Shown piece after piece: positions 35,600 through 47,755 of a stretch of 64,000 nucleotides of DNA. The notes under the pieces are model-generated. The model had not been told where the DNA came from. It did no database searches and was given only the letters and a program-made list of their open reading frames with translations. The DNA comes from Dactylis glomerata (taxonomy: Eukaryota > Streptophyta > Magnoliopsida > Poales > Poaceae). The stretch lies in contig QXEO01000247.1 in the NCBI GenBank assembly GCA_007115705.1, positions 12,805,036-12,869,035 of the forward strand. The letters run 5' to 3'. A program made the translations under genes and the position numbers. Numbering within the stretch: the stretch's first letter is position 1; each line of letters begins with the position of its first letter.

Positions 35600-35915
35600 C
35601 TTGGGCGGATTATCCGGCCCAGTTTTGGAAAAATCCGGCCCAAAAATCCGGCCTTAAATCTGAGTGACGCGCACTTTGCCAACTTCTGGTCCTTAGACAT
35701 TTTCAGGGGGGGGGGGGCGGATTATCCGGCCCAGTTTTGGAAATATCCGGCCGAAATATCCGGCCGCCGGATTATCCGGCCCAGTTTTGGAAATACCCGG
35801 CCGAAATATCCGGCCCCGGATCTGGACGACGCGCGTGAAGTCCTTAGCAGTTTCTGGGGGGGGGGGAGGGCGGATTATCCGGTCCAAACTTGGACCAGAT
35901 TATCCGGCCCTGCTG
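35600..35915. repeat. Repeated CCGG(A)TTATCCGGCCC motifs in the LTR U3
   Basis: GGATTATCCGGCCCAGTTTT recurs at about 35608, 35718 and 35769, with a diverged form near 35872. Each of the first three is followed by one or two ATCCGGCC motifs. G-runs at 35706-35717 and 35857-35868 separate blocks. The cluster ends about 30 bp upstream of the TATA box, so it may be a promoter-proximal repeat. Confidence 0.75.
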
Positions 35916-35938
35916 TATATCAACGGCTACATTCCCGG

Positions 35939-35958
35939 GAGGGGTATAAATACCCCTC
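35939..35958 (+). promoter_or_regulatory. TATA box of the SIRE/Maximus-type LTR
   Basis: TATAAATA at 35945-35952 lies within a 20-bp near-palindrome. It is 3' of the U3 repeats and 1.06 kb upstream of the LTR end. Confidence 0.6.
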
Positions 35959-36379
35959 CCCTTCTTCAAGCTTGGGTTAGCTCGTTTTTCCTTCTCTCTC
36001 CCTCCATTGTTGACCTTGGAAAGCTTGCCCATCTCTCAATTCCTTCCATGATTCTTGCATATCTTTGAGGGAAAAGAGAGAGGAGATCTAGATCTACTTT
36101 TCCACCAATCACTTTCTCCTCTTTGTGAGGGGAACCCATTGGATCTAGATCTTGGAGTTCTTTGTGGATTTCTTCCTTTGTTCTTCCTCTCATATCCCTC
36201 CATAGCATTTGTTGCTTTGGTAGGATTTGGGAGAGAAGGATTTGAGCACTTTGTGTGTTCTTGCCATTGCATTTGGTGCATCGGTTTGAGTTCTCCTCGG
36301 AGATTCGGTAGTGAAAGTTCGTTGAACTTTTTACTCTTGGGTTCTTGGAACCCTAGACGGCTTAGTGGCTTAGTGGTTA

Positions 36380-36555
36380 CTTGGGGACCTCCAATTGAGT
36401 TGTGGAGATCTTCCCAAGCTTTGTGGTGCCTCCATGGCGATTTCTTGGGGACCTCCAATTAAGTTGTGGAGATCTTCCCAAGCTTTGTGGTGCCTCAGTG
36501 GCAATTTCTTGGGAGCCTCCAATTGAGTTGTGGAGATTGCCCCAAGCTTGTACGG
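36380..36555. repeat. 64-bp tandem repeat, three units, in the LTR
   Basis: Units start near 36380, 36444 and 36508 with CTTGGGGACCTCCAATTGAG and continue with TTGTGGAGATCTTCCCAAGC and TTTGTGGTGCCTC. The first two are nearly identical; the third is shorter. Confidence 0.85.
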
Positions 36556-37004
36556 GTTCGGTGACCGCCCTCAAGTGTCCCATAGTGGTCGGGTCTTCCA
36601 TCTTGGTGGGAGGGCTCGAGGAGATTACGGTGAGCCTCCGTGGCGTTTGGGGAGCCTTGTGCCTCCACACCGCTCCAACGGAGATTAGCACTCGCAAGGG
36701 TGTGAACTTCGGGATACATCATTGTCTCCGCGTGCCTCGGTTATCTCTATACCCGAGCTCCTTTACTTATGCAATTTACTTTGTGATAGCCTTCGTGCTT
36801 GAAGTTCATATATCTTGCTATCACATAGTTGCTTATCTTGTCTAGCATAAGTTGTTGGTGCACATAGGTGAACCTAGTTTGTTTAGGTTTTGTATGCTTG
36901 GCAAATTAAACGTTAGTTTTATTCCGCATTTGTTAAGCCACTCGTAAAAGTTTTAAATCGCCTATTCACCCCCCCCCTCTAGGCGACATCCTTGTACTTT
37001 CATT

Positions 37005-37016
37005 TGGTATCAGAGC
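37005..37016 (+). promoter_or_regulatory. Methionine-tRNA primer-binding site of the SIRE/Maximus-type element
   Basis: TGGTATCAGAGC lies 2 bp after the LTR end, the standard copia position. Confidence 0.9.
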
Positions 37017-37056
37017 GAGGTCTCTCATTTTAGGCTTCACCGCCTTGAGAGTAAAG

Positions 37057-39432
37057 ATGTCGGCTAGGGGATTAGTGCACAATAACACTTTTATATTTGA
37101 TGGCACTAATTATGATATATGGAAAATTTGCATGCTTAATCATTTTCGTGATATGGACCCAAATATAGAGAGAATTTTAGATATGGGTTTCTCTCCGCCT
37201 AAGGATTCCCAAAGTTTATCTTTAGAGGAGAAGAGAAACTCTTATCTTAATTCTCGAGCTTCTAATGTGCTTGTTGATTTTGTGAGCAATGCAGTTATTC
37301 TTGCAATCATGCCTTTCCGTAATGCTCATGAGTTTTGGACAAATATTCAAGAAAAATATGATGTGTCCAACACTATTGAGGATGATTGTATTCCCTCCAC
37401 TTCCAGCCGTGATGAACTCACATCCACCTCACCAATGTGTGGCAAGACACAAGGTAACGATATGGTGAGTGGTGATGAATATTGCAATGTTGATAGTAAG
37501 CTTACTTGTGATGACCATTCATCTCTATCTCATTGCAATGCCTCATCTTTGGACTTAAACACATCTAGCCCCATAAATGCTTTACATGCTTGTGTTGATA
37601 GTCCTTGCATATCATGTGCAAGTTGCATGAATAAATCTCATGATGATATGCTTGATTTGTCTTGTTTCCATGATACAAATATATCTACTTCCTCTAGTTG
37701 TTGTGTGTCTAACAATGTAGAGGACAACAAATATTCCATGGGCCAAGACAAGATTCTAATTAGAGCTTCAAGTGATTCTTCTTCATCATCTCTTGGTTCC
37801 CACATGTGCCTTATGGCTAGGTCTTCAAAGATAACTCCTACTTTGGAACCCAATATATCTAGTGATGATGACGAGGATAATGAAGAAGAGGATGATGACC
37901 TTGCCTCTCTAATTGAGAAGAGTGAAATTGTTTTTCATGCTATTCGTAAGAATAAAATTGCTTGCTCTTACTTCTATAAGATTTTGGCAATTGCCACCGA
38001 GAGCAATAAAATAATTGAGGAGCATGAGAATACCATTTTTAAAATGCAAGGTCATGCCCGTGATTACGCGGATGAGATTGCGGATCTAAAAGAAGCTCTA
38101 GAAGAAGAACAAACCACCAAGGAATCTCTTGAGGAGACCTTTACTTTAGAATTATCTAAAATAAAGAAATCCTATGATAGAACTCTTGTGGTGGCAAATG
38201 ATTTTGAAACTAAATATGAAGAGCTTGTAGTTACTTATGCTAAACTCCTTGAGAATGTTGTGCTTCTTAAAAAGAACTCTAGGGTCATTTTGTGTGAGCC
38301 CATCATTCTCACCGAGTCACATGAGCAACTTAAAGCTTCAAATTCAAATGAGCTTACTAAATTGTCTTCTCCGCTTTCCATTAGTGATGATGCTTGTGCT
38401 ACTAACTCTACTTCTTGTGAAGCATCCATCTTGAAGGAGAATGTTGAGCTAAGGGCTCAACTTGATTTGCTAACTAGCAAATATGGGAAATTGGAAGAAA
38501 ATCATGGAAAGCTCTCTAGCTCCCATGAGGATCTTCTAGCTTCCCATGATAGGCTAAAATTAGCTCATGAGGCTATTATGTCAAAGGTAACATCTAGTGA
38601 GCCTCATGTGGACATTTGCACTACTTCTCAAAATGCCATATTGCCTTGTGCTAGTCCTAGTAATTCATCCACTCATAACATTGCTACATCTTGTGATGAA
38701 TTACTTTCCTTTCCTTGTTGCTCTAACAATGAAGCTTCTACTTCCTCTAGTACTTGTGTTGTTACTAACCATGTATAGGAAATCGAAGAGCTCAAGGCCC
38801 AAGTCTCTTCTTTGAAGAAAGACTTGGTAAAGAGTCATGAAGGGAAATCCAAACTCGACAATATGTTGAGTGTGCAAAAATCCCCCAATGACAAGAGTGG
38901 ACTTGGGTTTATCTCCAATAACAACAAGAAGTCCATGGTTAACAAGAAGAAGAAGGGCCAAGGACAAGTCAAAGATCCGGCCAAGATTGTTTGCTTCAAG
39001 TGCAAAATTGAAGGGCACCATGTTAGATCTTGCCCTTTGAAGAAGAAGGCATTAGTTGAGAAGCAACAAGGGAAGCGGCCTCAAGTTCAAGGGCACGCTC
39101 AACCTCGTGTTGAAGAAATGCCACTTCCCAAGAAGAATCAAGCTAATGCTCCCATTGCGGAGAAATCAAGTGAGAAGAAGGTGAAGAAAAGAACTTGCTA
39201 CACATGCCGTGAGAAGGGCCACCTATCTTCTTCATGCACTATGGGTAACTCATCCAACCCTATCATAATTGATGATGCTTATTCCCTTTGCAAGGATAAG
39301 GTTGGCAATATGTTTGCCAAATTTGTTGGTACTCCATGTGGTGTCAAGAAAAGAATCATTTGGGTGGCCAAGCCTATTGTGACTAACCTCTTAGGACCCA
39401 ACTTAGTTGGGGACCATCACACCAAAACTTGA
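37057..39432 (+). pseudogene. SIRE/Maximus-type gag with one in-frame stop
   Basis: The frame starts at the ATG of MSARGLVHNNTFIFDGTNYD and stays in one phase for 792 codons, broken only by a TAG at 38776-38778. The N-terminus has the copia gag pattern FDGTNYDIWK and EFWTNIQEKYDV. The middle is Ser/Cys-rich and acidic, then a long coiled-coil region (about residues 290-530). After the stop come two CCHC knuckles, CFKCKIEGHHVRSC and CYTCREKGHLSSSC. Gag packages element RNA. The stop lies just before EIEELKAQVSS and could derive from a CAG codon by a single C-to-T change (inference). Confidence 0.8.
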
Positions 39433-40471
39433 TCAATAGGTGTTTGTTGGAGGGCATTGGAGACTTGGCTATATCATGAAGAATTAAGGGATCTTCATCA
39501 ATATATTGTCTCAAGTCAAGTCAATTGGATTATCTTGTTTATATCATATATCCAATGTTCCTCTTTGCGGTAACATGTACTCAACTTATCTACATTGAAA
39601 GTTACTCGCCCCTTTTGCATGTGTTGGTTGTGTTCCATTACATGTGTTGGTATATGTTGTGCTACCTACTTGTTTTATTTTGATTAATCAAGTATGTACT
39701 TGTGGGTTTGCATACCATGTATGTGTGCTTGTGTTTGAGCCTTATTGCATCTTCTTTTATAGTATTTTGCTCTTTTGAGAGACTAGTGGACTATCCCATT
39801 TTGGGGGATAGAGGACAACAATATGATCCTACTGCAAAAAGAATCAATTGAAAAGGATTTATAGAATTTGAACTATATTAAAAATACTCAAACTCACATA
39901 TTTAAATTTGAATGTTTTTAATTAGTTCAAAAGTCAAATTTTATTTCAGAAATGTGTTCTACACTATTTTAGGAGTCCAGGGACATCTTATTTGCATTTT
40001 TTGGATAAACAGATCAAGAGATATGATTTTTCAAAGTTTGCATAAATTTCTGTCAATTCTTAATTATCAGATCCGTTTTTCAGCGTGCCAGCACATGTGG
40101 CGTGTTATGATTGGATGGTACCGGTTCGCCCGTATCGACGATTTGGACCATTGGATCAAAAGAGGATTGGACACCCCAGATCTAGCTATACCGGTTCATT
40201 TAGTGATCTAATCTGCGACGCTAGATCTAGATCCGATGACCGAAGGAAGAGAGGAGAGGGCTCACCGGGGAAGGGACGTCGACGACGAGGTCGGCGGCTC
40301 TGGAGCTCAATGGCGAGGTAGCTATGGTGATCCTCGAGGTCCGTGAAGATGATGACGACGTTCAGGAGGAAACGGCGGTGACGATGGTGTGCAGCACACG
40401 GATCTTCGTTTCCTGTGACTGAGGAGAGAGGCGGCTGGAGCTTAGGTGCAGTGGCGATGCGACTATGGACG
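39433..40471. other. 1-kb non-coding stretch between two retrotransposons
   Basis: 39433-39830 is AT-rich and may be the 3' untranslated part of the gag-only element. 40080-40466 is GC-richer with no coding match; its short minus-strand frame at 40500-40186 runs into the chromovirus LTR and is not credible as a gene. Confidence 0.4.
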
Positions 40472-41576
40472 TGTCGGACCCTAGGATCTAAGCTATACAA
40501 AGATGTTATATGTATTAGTCACGCTAGCAACGAGTGATACTGGGGTTACCAGTCCAAGGCCGGAACACCATCGGCAGGCAGACCGGAATTAAACATCAGC
40601 TCTACACATCTCGAAGCGCCGTGAAACTAATCATAACCAAGACTGCATACAGAGAGCTCGAGAGCCTTAAACCCCTCTCGTGCACTTTATATCCATACAC
40701 GCATCATGCACGAGATGGGTAACCACAACTGGTAACACAACAGTGACTCTACGACTCAAAAGTAGTAGTTCAAACTCTTAACAGAGTAAAGATTCAACTT
40801 ATTACATGCAGAGGTCACTGACCAACATTACATCAAGCAACAGAAAGCAAATTATGTTATGCTACATAACAAGATAGCAAATGGCCTAAGAGGCCCTGAA
40901 CATAAGCGATGTCCCAACCCGTAGATCTCAGGCTGCTGCCTGGGAACCCCAAACTAGTCGTCGAAGTCGATATCGGCATAGAAACCACCTTCGTTACCTG
41001 CGGCGGTCTCCTCTGTGGAAAAACAACATTAAACAAGGGTGAGTACGAGGGTGTACTCAGCAAGCTGACCTTCTACACTATATGATGGCATCAAGGTCTT
41101 TTTGTGTAGCTCTTTGCAGAAAGCAAGTTTTCTTTGTGAAAACGACACAAGGCAAGGACTACTCAGAATTTATAAAGGGGATAAGAGAGCGTCTCGCAAA
41201 CTCTTTTAATCATGGAGCAACCACCAATTCATCACCTTCAGAACACCTCATCTCATATCACCCCCTCAACCCCGAGGAAGTGATCCAGAGTCTCACTCTT
41301 AAGTTGGCACTTTTAAGATTAGGTTTATGTTGTCTATGATCTAGTATCTGTCTCCAAGTCGTCCATAACCGTGGACATGGCTTTTCGAAAAGGTTTAACC
41401 CTGCAGGGGTGCACAACTTTACCCACACGTGACGACCGTCCCCTGGACCCTCCGGAAGGATCTTAGCGGAGTGATGGTCGCCTACAACCTTTACCTCACG
41501 TCGACCTATTCCATGAGCCACGCCAAAAGGTTTTAGTCCGCCATCGCAAGACGGCCGTTCTCCGACGCAAAACCGT

Positions 41577-41706
41577 TTGTTGCACGGCGAGGTTGGTTTA
41601 CCAGAGGAATCCGCCTCAAGCAACCTCGGCTGCATTCCTGTATGTTGCACGGCGAGGTTGGTTTACCAGAGGAATCCGCCTCAAGCAACCTCGGCTGCAT
41701 TCCTGT
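41577..41706. repeat. 65-bp direct duplication
   Basis: Two adjacent, apparently identical copies beginning TGTTGCACGGCGAGGTTGG and ending GCTGCATTCCTGTA. The partner LTR has a single copy at about 48757-48825. Confidence 0.9.
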
Positions 41707-43403
41707 ATGATGCACCTCCTTCTCTTTCCAAAACATTTTCAATGCATATGCCAAATGGAAAGCCCGAACTAGGTAGCTCATGGATAAGTCTAAGCAAGTT
41801 ATTCAGTCGACGGGAGTCTCATACCTCCACGTGCGGTTGTACGCTCATCTTGGATCAAGAGACAAGAACTCGGGTCCTAGGGCGGCAAGAATGAGTCAAA
41901 CAACCACAATTCCCGTGGCGGCTCATTCCGACCTATTGTCAAACTTTAGCAATTCTCCACAATTGCCACTTCGAACTAACATGCTAGATTCATATATAAG
42001 TTTCCACCCAGATTCTGAAATTGCAGCAATAAGTACTAAGCATGGCTAAGCATAGAATAGTAAATTTCCGGTGATGCAAAAGCAGAACCTAGTCATGCTA
42101 GGACAATGGATCATGGATATATAGTTGACAATAGCAGGGCATGCATCAGAATAAGTTTACTCTAAGTTTCGATAAACAACAGTTGAAACGCATGCAGATA
42201 TGGTGGAGGCTCAAAACATTTGTAAAACATAGGATTAGAAATGCATCAAAGGGTTTACGCTTGCCTTGTTCTTCAATGTAGTTGTACTGATCAGTATTGG
42301 TGTTGATCTCGGTCGATGTCTCAGATTCTACCGAGAAGAAGAACACCGGAAAGGAAACAACACATTCAAATAATGCATCGATGCGCAAACAAGCATGATG
42401 ATATGACAAGTTCAATATATTTAATTTAAAACCTAGAACATGGAGAACAATTTAAATGGAGTTGTAATGCAATATGATTTGCATTTTTATTTACCCCATA
42501 GTTGAAAGAATAATGTAATTTGTTCTTCTACTTTAAACAGGGTTAGAAGTTATTTATATATGCATGCAAATGACATCTTCCTGTAGATCTCATTTTTATG
42601 AACGTTTCGATATATCATTTGTATTATTCTGATTTTATATGATTTAGTTATGATTTTTACAAGTTCACCCCTTTTCTGAAAGTTCAAATACGAGATACAA
42701 AGAGTGGCAGCAACTAGATACTCCTCTCGGTTCAGATTTGTGCGAGTGATCTGGTCCAGTGCGGTCTCATCTAAAGCATGTACTGAACTTAATGACAACA
42801 AACACTTACAGGACATGCAACTGAAATTGAACCACATGCCTGAAACAAACATCACCATGTACAGAGAAAAGCTACATCAGAAGTAACATTCAGAGTATAT
42901 ACTACTGCAATTTTAGAGATTGGTATTCAGTTCTAAACTTTAAGCATCACTCAAGTATATTGTACTAGGAGCTAGTACTTGCCAGGAACAACTGCTCACA
43001 GGAAAAGTGGGTTTAGCTATACATGAGTTGCTACAGGACCTGGATTAGGTCTCATGACAAGGTTCTGAACCTGATCGTATTGCAAGCTATGAACATGTAA
43101 AACTAAATCTTTTTCCACCTCTGACCATGACTACAACAGCAACATGTGCGGCTTTACAAACTGAAGGACGTGTGTGCTTCTGAACTTACATACAATAGCA
43201 ATAGACCAATTTGCTTCTGAACCAGGTAGGAAACAGTACAGCTACAGACAAGCAATGAATTTATTCCAGGTTCTAAACATGGCATGGCTACTGTCAGCTT
43301 TACCTGAATGAGAGAGCGGCTAGTTCAGGTTCCCGATGCGTCGGCCTCCTAGTCTCCGCTTGTGCCCTCGCTGATCAATTCCGGCAGTCGGTCGCGGACA
43401 CCA

Positions 43404-43543
43404 GCGACTGCTCCGACGACTGCTCCGGCGGCTGCTGCGGCGACTGCTGCGGCGGCTGCTGCGGCGACTGCTCCGGCGGCTGCTGCGGCGACTGCTCCGG
43501 CGGCTGCTGCGGCGACTGCTCCGGCGGCTGTTGCGGCGACTGC
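43404..43543. repeat. GCN-type minisatellite in the chromovirus LTR
   Basis: About 140 bp of GCGACTGCTCCGGCGGCTGC-like units, most with period 15 or 30. The partner LTR has only about 50 bp at 50421-50469. Long Ala or Arg-Ser frames across it are products of the repeat. Confidence 0.9.
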
Positions 43544-44042
43544 CGTACGGTTCTTCTCCCTGAGTCCTCTTCTCCCTCACAAAATCCCCTCCAACCTAGG
43601 TCACAGCCATGGCGCTGGTTCTCAGTTTTTCGGCGTGACGAGCCTGGGTGGATAAGGTGGTCTGCTTGATGATACGATGGGGAAAAGCAGTACTAACTGG
43701 TCACGTCTCGAGAAGTCAAGTGCGGTTCTCTCCTTAGGATATTTTAGATAGTTGTACTGTAGCTAATTTTGTCAGTCCAGCACTGCTACAAATTTTACTC
43801 TAGCTTCTGAAATTTATTATAAATTCAGTTTGTATCTTTGGTTCAACGAGATATGTTCAAAATCTTTTTCAGGACATTTGAAAAGAGAGAGATTAGTCAA
43901 TTTAGGATTTTCTCTTTTATAATTTTTAACGCAAAAATTTTATTGGAGAATTTTTACATGATGCTTATGATGCAAAAGTACTTTATTACAAACATGGGAT
44001 GTTACAAGTCTACCCCCTTACAAGAATCTCGTCCCGAGATTC

Positions 44043-47000
44043 CTAAGAACTAGAGAAAAAGGAAGGGTACTCGGATCGAAGGCGATCCTCTCGTTCCCAA
44101 GTTGCTTCTTGATCAGAATGATGAGACCACTGAACTTTGAGGAACTTGATGGTTTGGCCTCGAGTTTTTCTTTCAGCTTCATCGAGGATAGAAATAGGAT
44201 ACTCACGGTAGGTGAGATCTTCCTGAAGATCAAGAGTGGTATGATCAACTCCACGGATTGGATCTTTGAAACAACTCTTGAGTTGAGAGACATGAAACAC
44301 ATCATGAACATCCGGAAATGTGGAAGGAAGTTCCAACTGATAGGCAAGCTCTCCACACTTAGCGAGAATAGGGAAAGGACCAACATAGCGAGGAGCAAGT
44401 TTGCCTTTAATACCAAAGCGATGAACGCCTTTTAGAGGTGTGACTTGGAGATAGGCTTTCTCGCCAATTTCATAGATCACATCTTGATGATGACGATCAT
44501 AATAGCTCTTTTGACGAGATTGAGCAGTTTTCAAATGCTCTCGGATTATGCAAACTTGATCTTCTGCTTCTTTGATCATGTCCGATCCAAAGAATTGTCT
44601 TTCTCCGGTTTCAGACCAATTTAGCGGTGTTCGACATTTTCTTCCATATAGAGCTTCAAAAGATGCCATGCCCAAGCTAGATTGAAAGCTGTTGTTATAG
44701 GAGAATTCACGAAGGGAAGACACTTCTCCCAATTCTTCCCGAAAGAGATAGCACAAGCTCGGAGCATGTCCTCAAGAATTTGATTCACTCTTTCAGTTTG
44801 ACCTCCGGTTTGAGGATGATAGGTAGTGCTAAAGGAAATATGAGTTCCCATAGCTTCTTGAATGAAAAGGCTTCCGCGGTCGGAGATAATCTTCTTTGGA
44901 ACACCGTGAAGAGTGACTATCCGAGAAATATAAAGCTCTGCCAGTTGAGTAGCAGTAATATCCTCACAGATAGGAACAAAATGAGCAACCTTGGATAGAC
45001 GATCAACAACTACCATATTGCATTGTTTCCCTTTTGAGTTTTTGGAAATCCGGTGATGAAATCCATGCCAATTTCATCCCATTTCCACTCAGGAATAGAT
45101 AATGGTTGAAGAACTCCAGCAGGTCTTTGATGCTCAGCTTTTACACGACAACAAACATCGCATTCAGCAACATACTGAGCGATTTCTCGCTTCATTCCAG
45201 TCCACCAGAACCTTTGGCGAAGATCCTGATACATCTTGGTACTTCCAGGATGGATGGAAAGGGGTGATTCATGAGCTACCTTAAGGATTTGCTCTTTCAA
45301 GTCTCGATGGTTCGGTACAACAAGACGTTTACCGAAATAAACGGTATCTTGATGATCAAGAGAGAAAAAATTAGCATCCCCACTAGCAATATTCTGTTTG
45401 ATCGAAGTAATGTCAGAATCTTGCTTTTGAGCCTCTTTAATTTGCTCTTCAAGGGAAGGTTTGATTTCCAAGTTTGACAGGAAACCAGAGGGAACAACTT
45501 CAAGATTAAGCCGTGCAAACTCTTCATGAAGAGGAGGTTGGGCTTGCTTAAGCATTAGATTATTACAGTAGGACTTCTGACTTAGCGCGTCAGCCACGAT
45601 GTTGGCTTTGCCGGGTTGATAGTTAAGACCCACATCATAATCTTTGATGATTTCCAACCATCGTCTCTGTCTGAGATTCAGATCTGGTTGGGTAAAGAGA
45701 TACTTCAGACTCTGATGATCGGAATATAGCTCACAGCGATTACCAAGCAGGTAATGCCGCCATTGCTTCAAGGCATGTACAACCGCTGCAAGCTCCAAGT
45801 CGTGGGTTGGATAATTGAGTTCATGCGGTTTTAATTGCCGAGAGGCATAAGCAACCACATGACCATCTTGCATTAACACACAACCGAGTCCTTGGAGTGA
45901 GGCATCACAATAGATAATGAATTCCTTGCTCGTGTCCGAAAGGGCAAGCACAGGAGCAGTAGTCAGCTTAGTTTTTAGTAACTGGAAAGCTTCTTCAGCT
46001 TCTCTGACCACTCAAACTTCTTATTTTTATTCAGAAGTTCAGTCATAGGTTTGGCAATCTTGGAGAAATTCTCAATGAAACGACGGTAATAACCTGCCAA
46101 TCCGAGAAAACTCCGCACATCCTGACTGAGGAACGGGTCACCCAATCCAGAACATGTTAAACTTTATCAGGGATGACCGCAACACCATTAGCAGAGAGCA
46201 CATGGCCAAGAAATATGAGCTCGTTCAACCAGAACTCACATTTGGAGAACTTGGCATAAAGCCGATGTTCTCGAAGTTTTGTCAAAGCTAGACGTAGATG
46301 TTTGGCATGTTCTTCTTCAGTCTTGGAGTAGATTAGAATATCATCAATGTAGACCACGACAAACTTGTCGAGATACTCCATGAACACAGAGTTCATGAGC
46401 CGCATAAATGTGGCTGGAGCATTTATGAGTCCAAAGGACATGACAGTGTACTCGTAAAGACCATAACGAGTTGTGAACGCCGTCTTTAGAATGTCCTCAG
46501 CTCAGATTTTAATTTGGTGATAACCTGATCTTAAATCCATTTTGGAGAAGACGGTTGCACCGCTCAATTGATCGAAGAGATCAATGATTCTAGGAAGAGG
46601 ATATTTATTCTTGATTGTTGCTGCATTCAAGGGACGATAGTCACGACTAATCGTGGAACATTGGTATCCCTCTTCTTGACAAAGAGTCCGGGACAACCCT
46701 AAGAGGAAGTGCTATGTTGTATGAAGCCTTTGTTTTCCAACTCCTCGATTTGCTTCTTTAGTTCAACCAACTCTTCAGGAGGCATACGATAAGGTCTTTT
46801 AGGAACAGGAGCGGTTCCAGGAACCAACTCTATGACAAACTCCACATCTCGATCAGGTGGCATGCCAGGCAATTCCTCTGGGAAGACATCTGGAAAGTCA
46901 CATACCACCGGTACCTCATGTATTTCAAGAGGTGGAAGGACATCAATGGCATAAAATTGGCTTCTGAAGTAGACACCACGGAGGGAGGTATTGATGATGG

Positions 47001-47291
47001 AGACCAGTATATGAAATTTCTGCCAGCAGGAGAGGTCATGACAATAGATCTGGCCGCACAATCAATGATGGCTTGAGATTTTGTCAGCCAATCCATGCCC
47101 AAGATGACATCAATGTCAGTTGACTTCAAGGCAATGAGAGAAGTGGGAAACAGATTATACCCGATATCGATGACAACACCATGGTAACCATCAAAGTCCG
47201 ATAGGTAAGCCCAGAGAGTGGACCACCAAAGGGATTCAGTGAAGGAACTCAAATGAAAAACAAGACATGTGGTACAAAGCATATCATCCAA
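44043..47291 (-). pseudogene. Chromovirus pol: protease, RT, RNase H, integrase, chromodomain
   Basis: Read right to left: protease end (DVILGMDWLTKSQAIIDC), RT start (CDFPDVFPEELPGMPPDR), RT core (DYRPLNAATIKNKYPLPRI, FSKMDLRSGYHQIKI, VVYIDDILIYSK near 46350), RNase H (IIYCDASLQGLGCVLM), the integrase His/Cys finger (CDVCCRVKAEHQRPAG), integrase core (DFITGFPK, IISDRGSLF, YHPQTGGQTERVNQ) and a C-terminal chromodomain (VQWSHHSDQEATWERED). The pieces lie in different frames, giving at least five frameshifts, plus an in-frame TGA at 46504-46502. Family order is normal. The gene is dead, but every catalytic domain is still recognisable. Confidence 0.9.
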
Positions 47292-47738
47292 TCAAGCATG
47301 GTAGTAGAAAGGCATACAAGAAGTATACACTAACCAGCCGATTCACAAACCATAACAATGGAATGACAAGATGATACAAAACACCAAGTCATGTCCAATT
47401 CATTACTTACGAAGGGTGTAACAGAAACAAGATTGATTGAATTCTGAGCATTTGAAGCCTTAAAGAGAGACCAATGCTTCAGAGTAGTTGATGCAACCTG
47501 ACACAGAGTACTAAGGAGAACCCAAACCCCGAGATCCTAGAGGTTGAAATGACAGGTGAGATAGTAAACCTTTTCAATCAATCAAGGTAAGGTGACTCAG
47601 AATTAGAGCGACACCAGATAAGGAGTAGTAAAAAGAATCCTAGTCAGAGTTTTCTCAATTCATTTATCTTTCAAATAGTTTCACAAACCACTAGACTCAA
47701 CTCTCGACCAGTGGTAAGGGTTTCCTACAGACAGTCCT
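47292..47738 (-). other. Leader of the chromovirus; gag absent
   Basis: Only about 450 bp separate the primer site from protease sequence. I find no gag or zinc-knuckle coding here, whereas an intact element would need well over 1 kb. Confidence 0.6.
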
Positions 47739-47750
47739 GCTCTGATACCA
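47739..47750 (-). promoter_or_regulatory. Methionine-tRNA primer-binding site of the chromovirus
   Basis: The minus strand reads TGGTATCAGAGC five bases from the LTR end (GGTCCGACA), the expected position. Confidence 0.85.
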
Positions 47751-47755
47751 AAAGC

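Larger units (their letters stand above)
34779..37002 (+). repeat. 5' LTR of the SIRE/Maximus-type element, 2224 bp
   Basis: It starts TGAAAGAGCATTTGCCCCC and ends TTGTACTTTCA, with inverted ends TGAAAG/CTTTCA. A palindromic TATA region (GAGGGGTATAAATACCCCTC) at 35939-35958 marks the likely promoter. Two internal repeat arrays are listed separately. Confidence 0.85.
34779..39432 (+). mobile_element. SIRE/Maximus-type Ty1/copia element, gag-only, 3' part missing
   Basis: A 2.2-kb LTR (34779-37002) is followed by a methionine-tRNA primer site and a long gag with two CCHC knuckles. After the gag stop at 39432 no protease, integrase or RT is found, and no second LTR lies in the window. The element is thus either a gag-only derivative or truncated. 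The left flank is GATAC; no duplication can be checked. Sequence to about 39830 may still belong to it. Confidence 0.7.
40472..44006 (-). repeat. 3' LTR of the chromovirus, 3535 bp
   Basis: Complete copy. Compared with the right LTR it carries an extra 65-bp duplication (41577-41706), a segment of about 100 bp near 41470-41575 absent from the other copy, and an expanded GC-rich minisatellite (43404-43543). It also keeps a segment of about 85 bp just before the minisatellite, lost from the other copy between short ACC repeats. Elsewhere the two copies are very similar. Confidence 0.88.

Noticed and set aside
40186..40500. 104-residue minus-strand frame as a host gene
   Set aside because: It starts inside the chromovirus LTR end and has no motif; most likely chance in GC-rich DNA.
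43320..43655. Long Arg-Ser-rich (minus) and Ala/Thr/Pro-rich (plus) frames
   Set aside because: Produced by the GCN minisatellite inside an LTR; the partner LTR has a contracted array and no equivalent frame.
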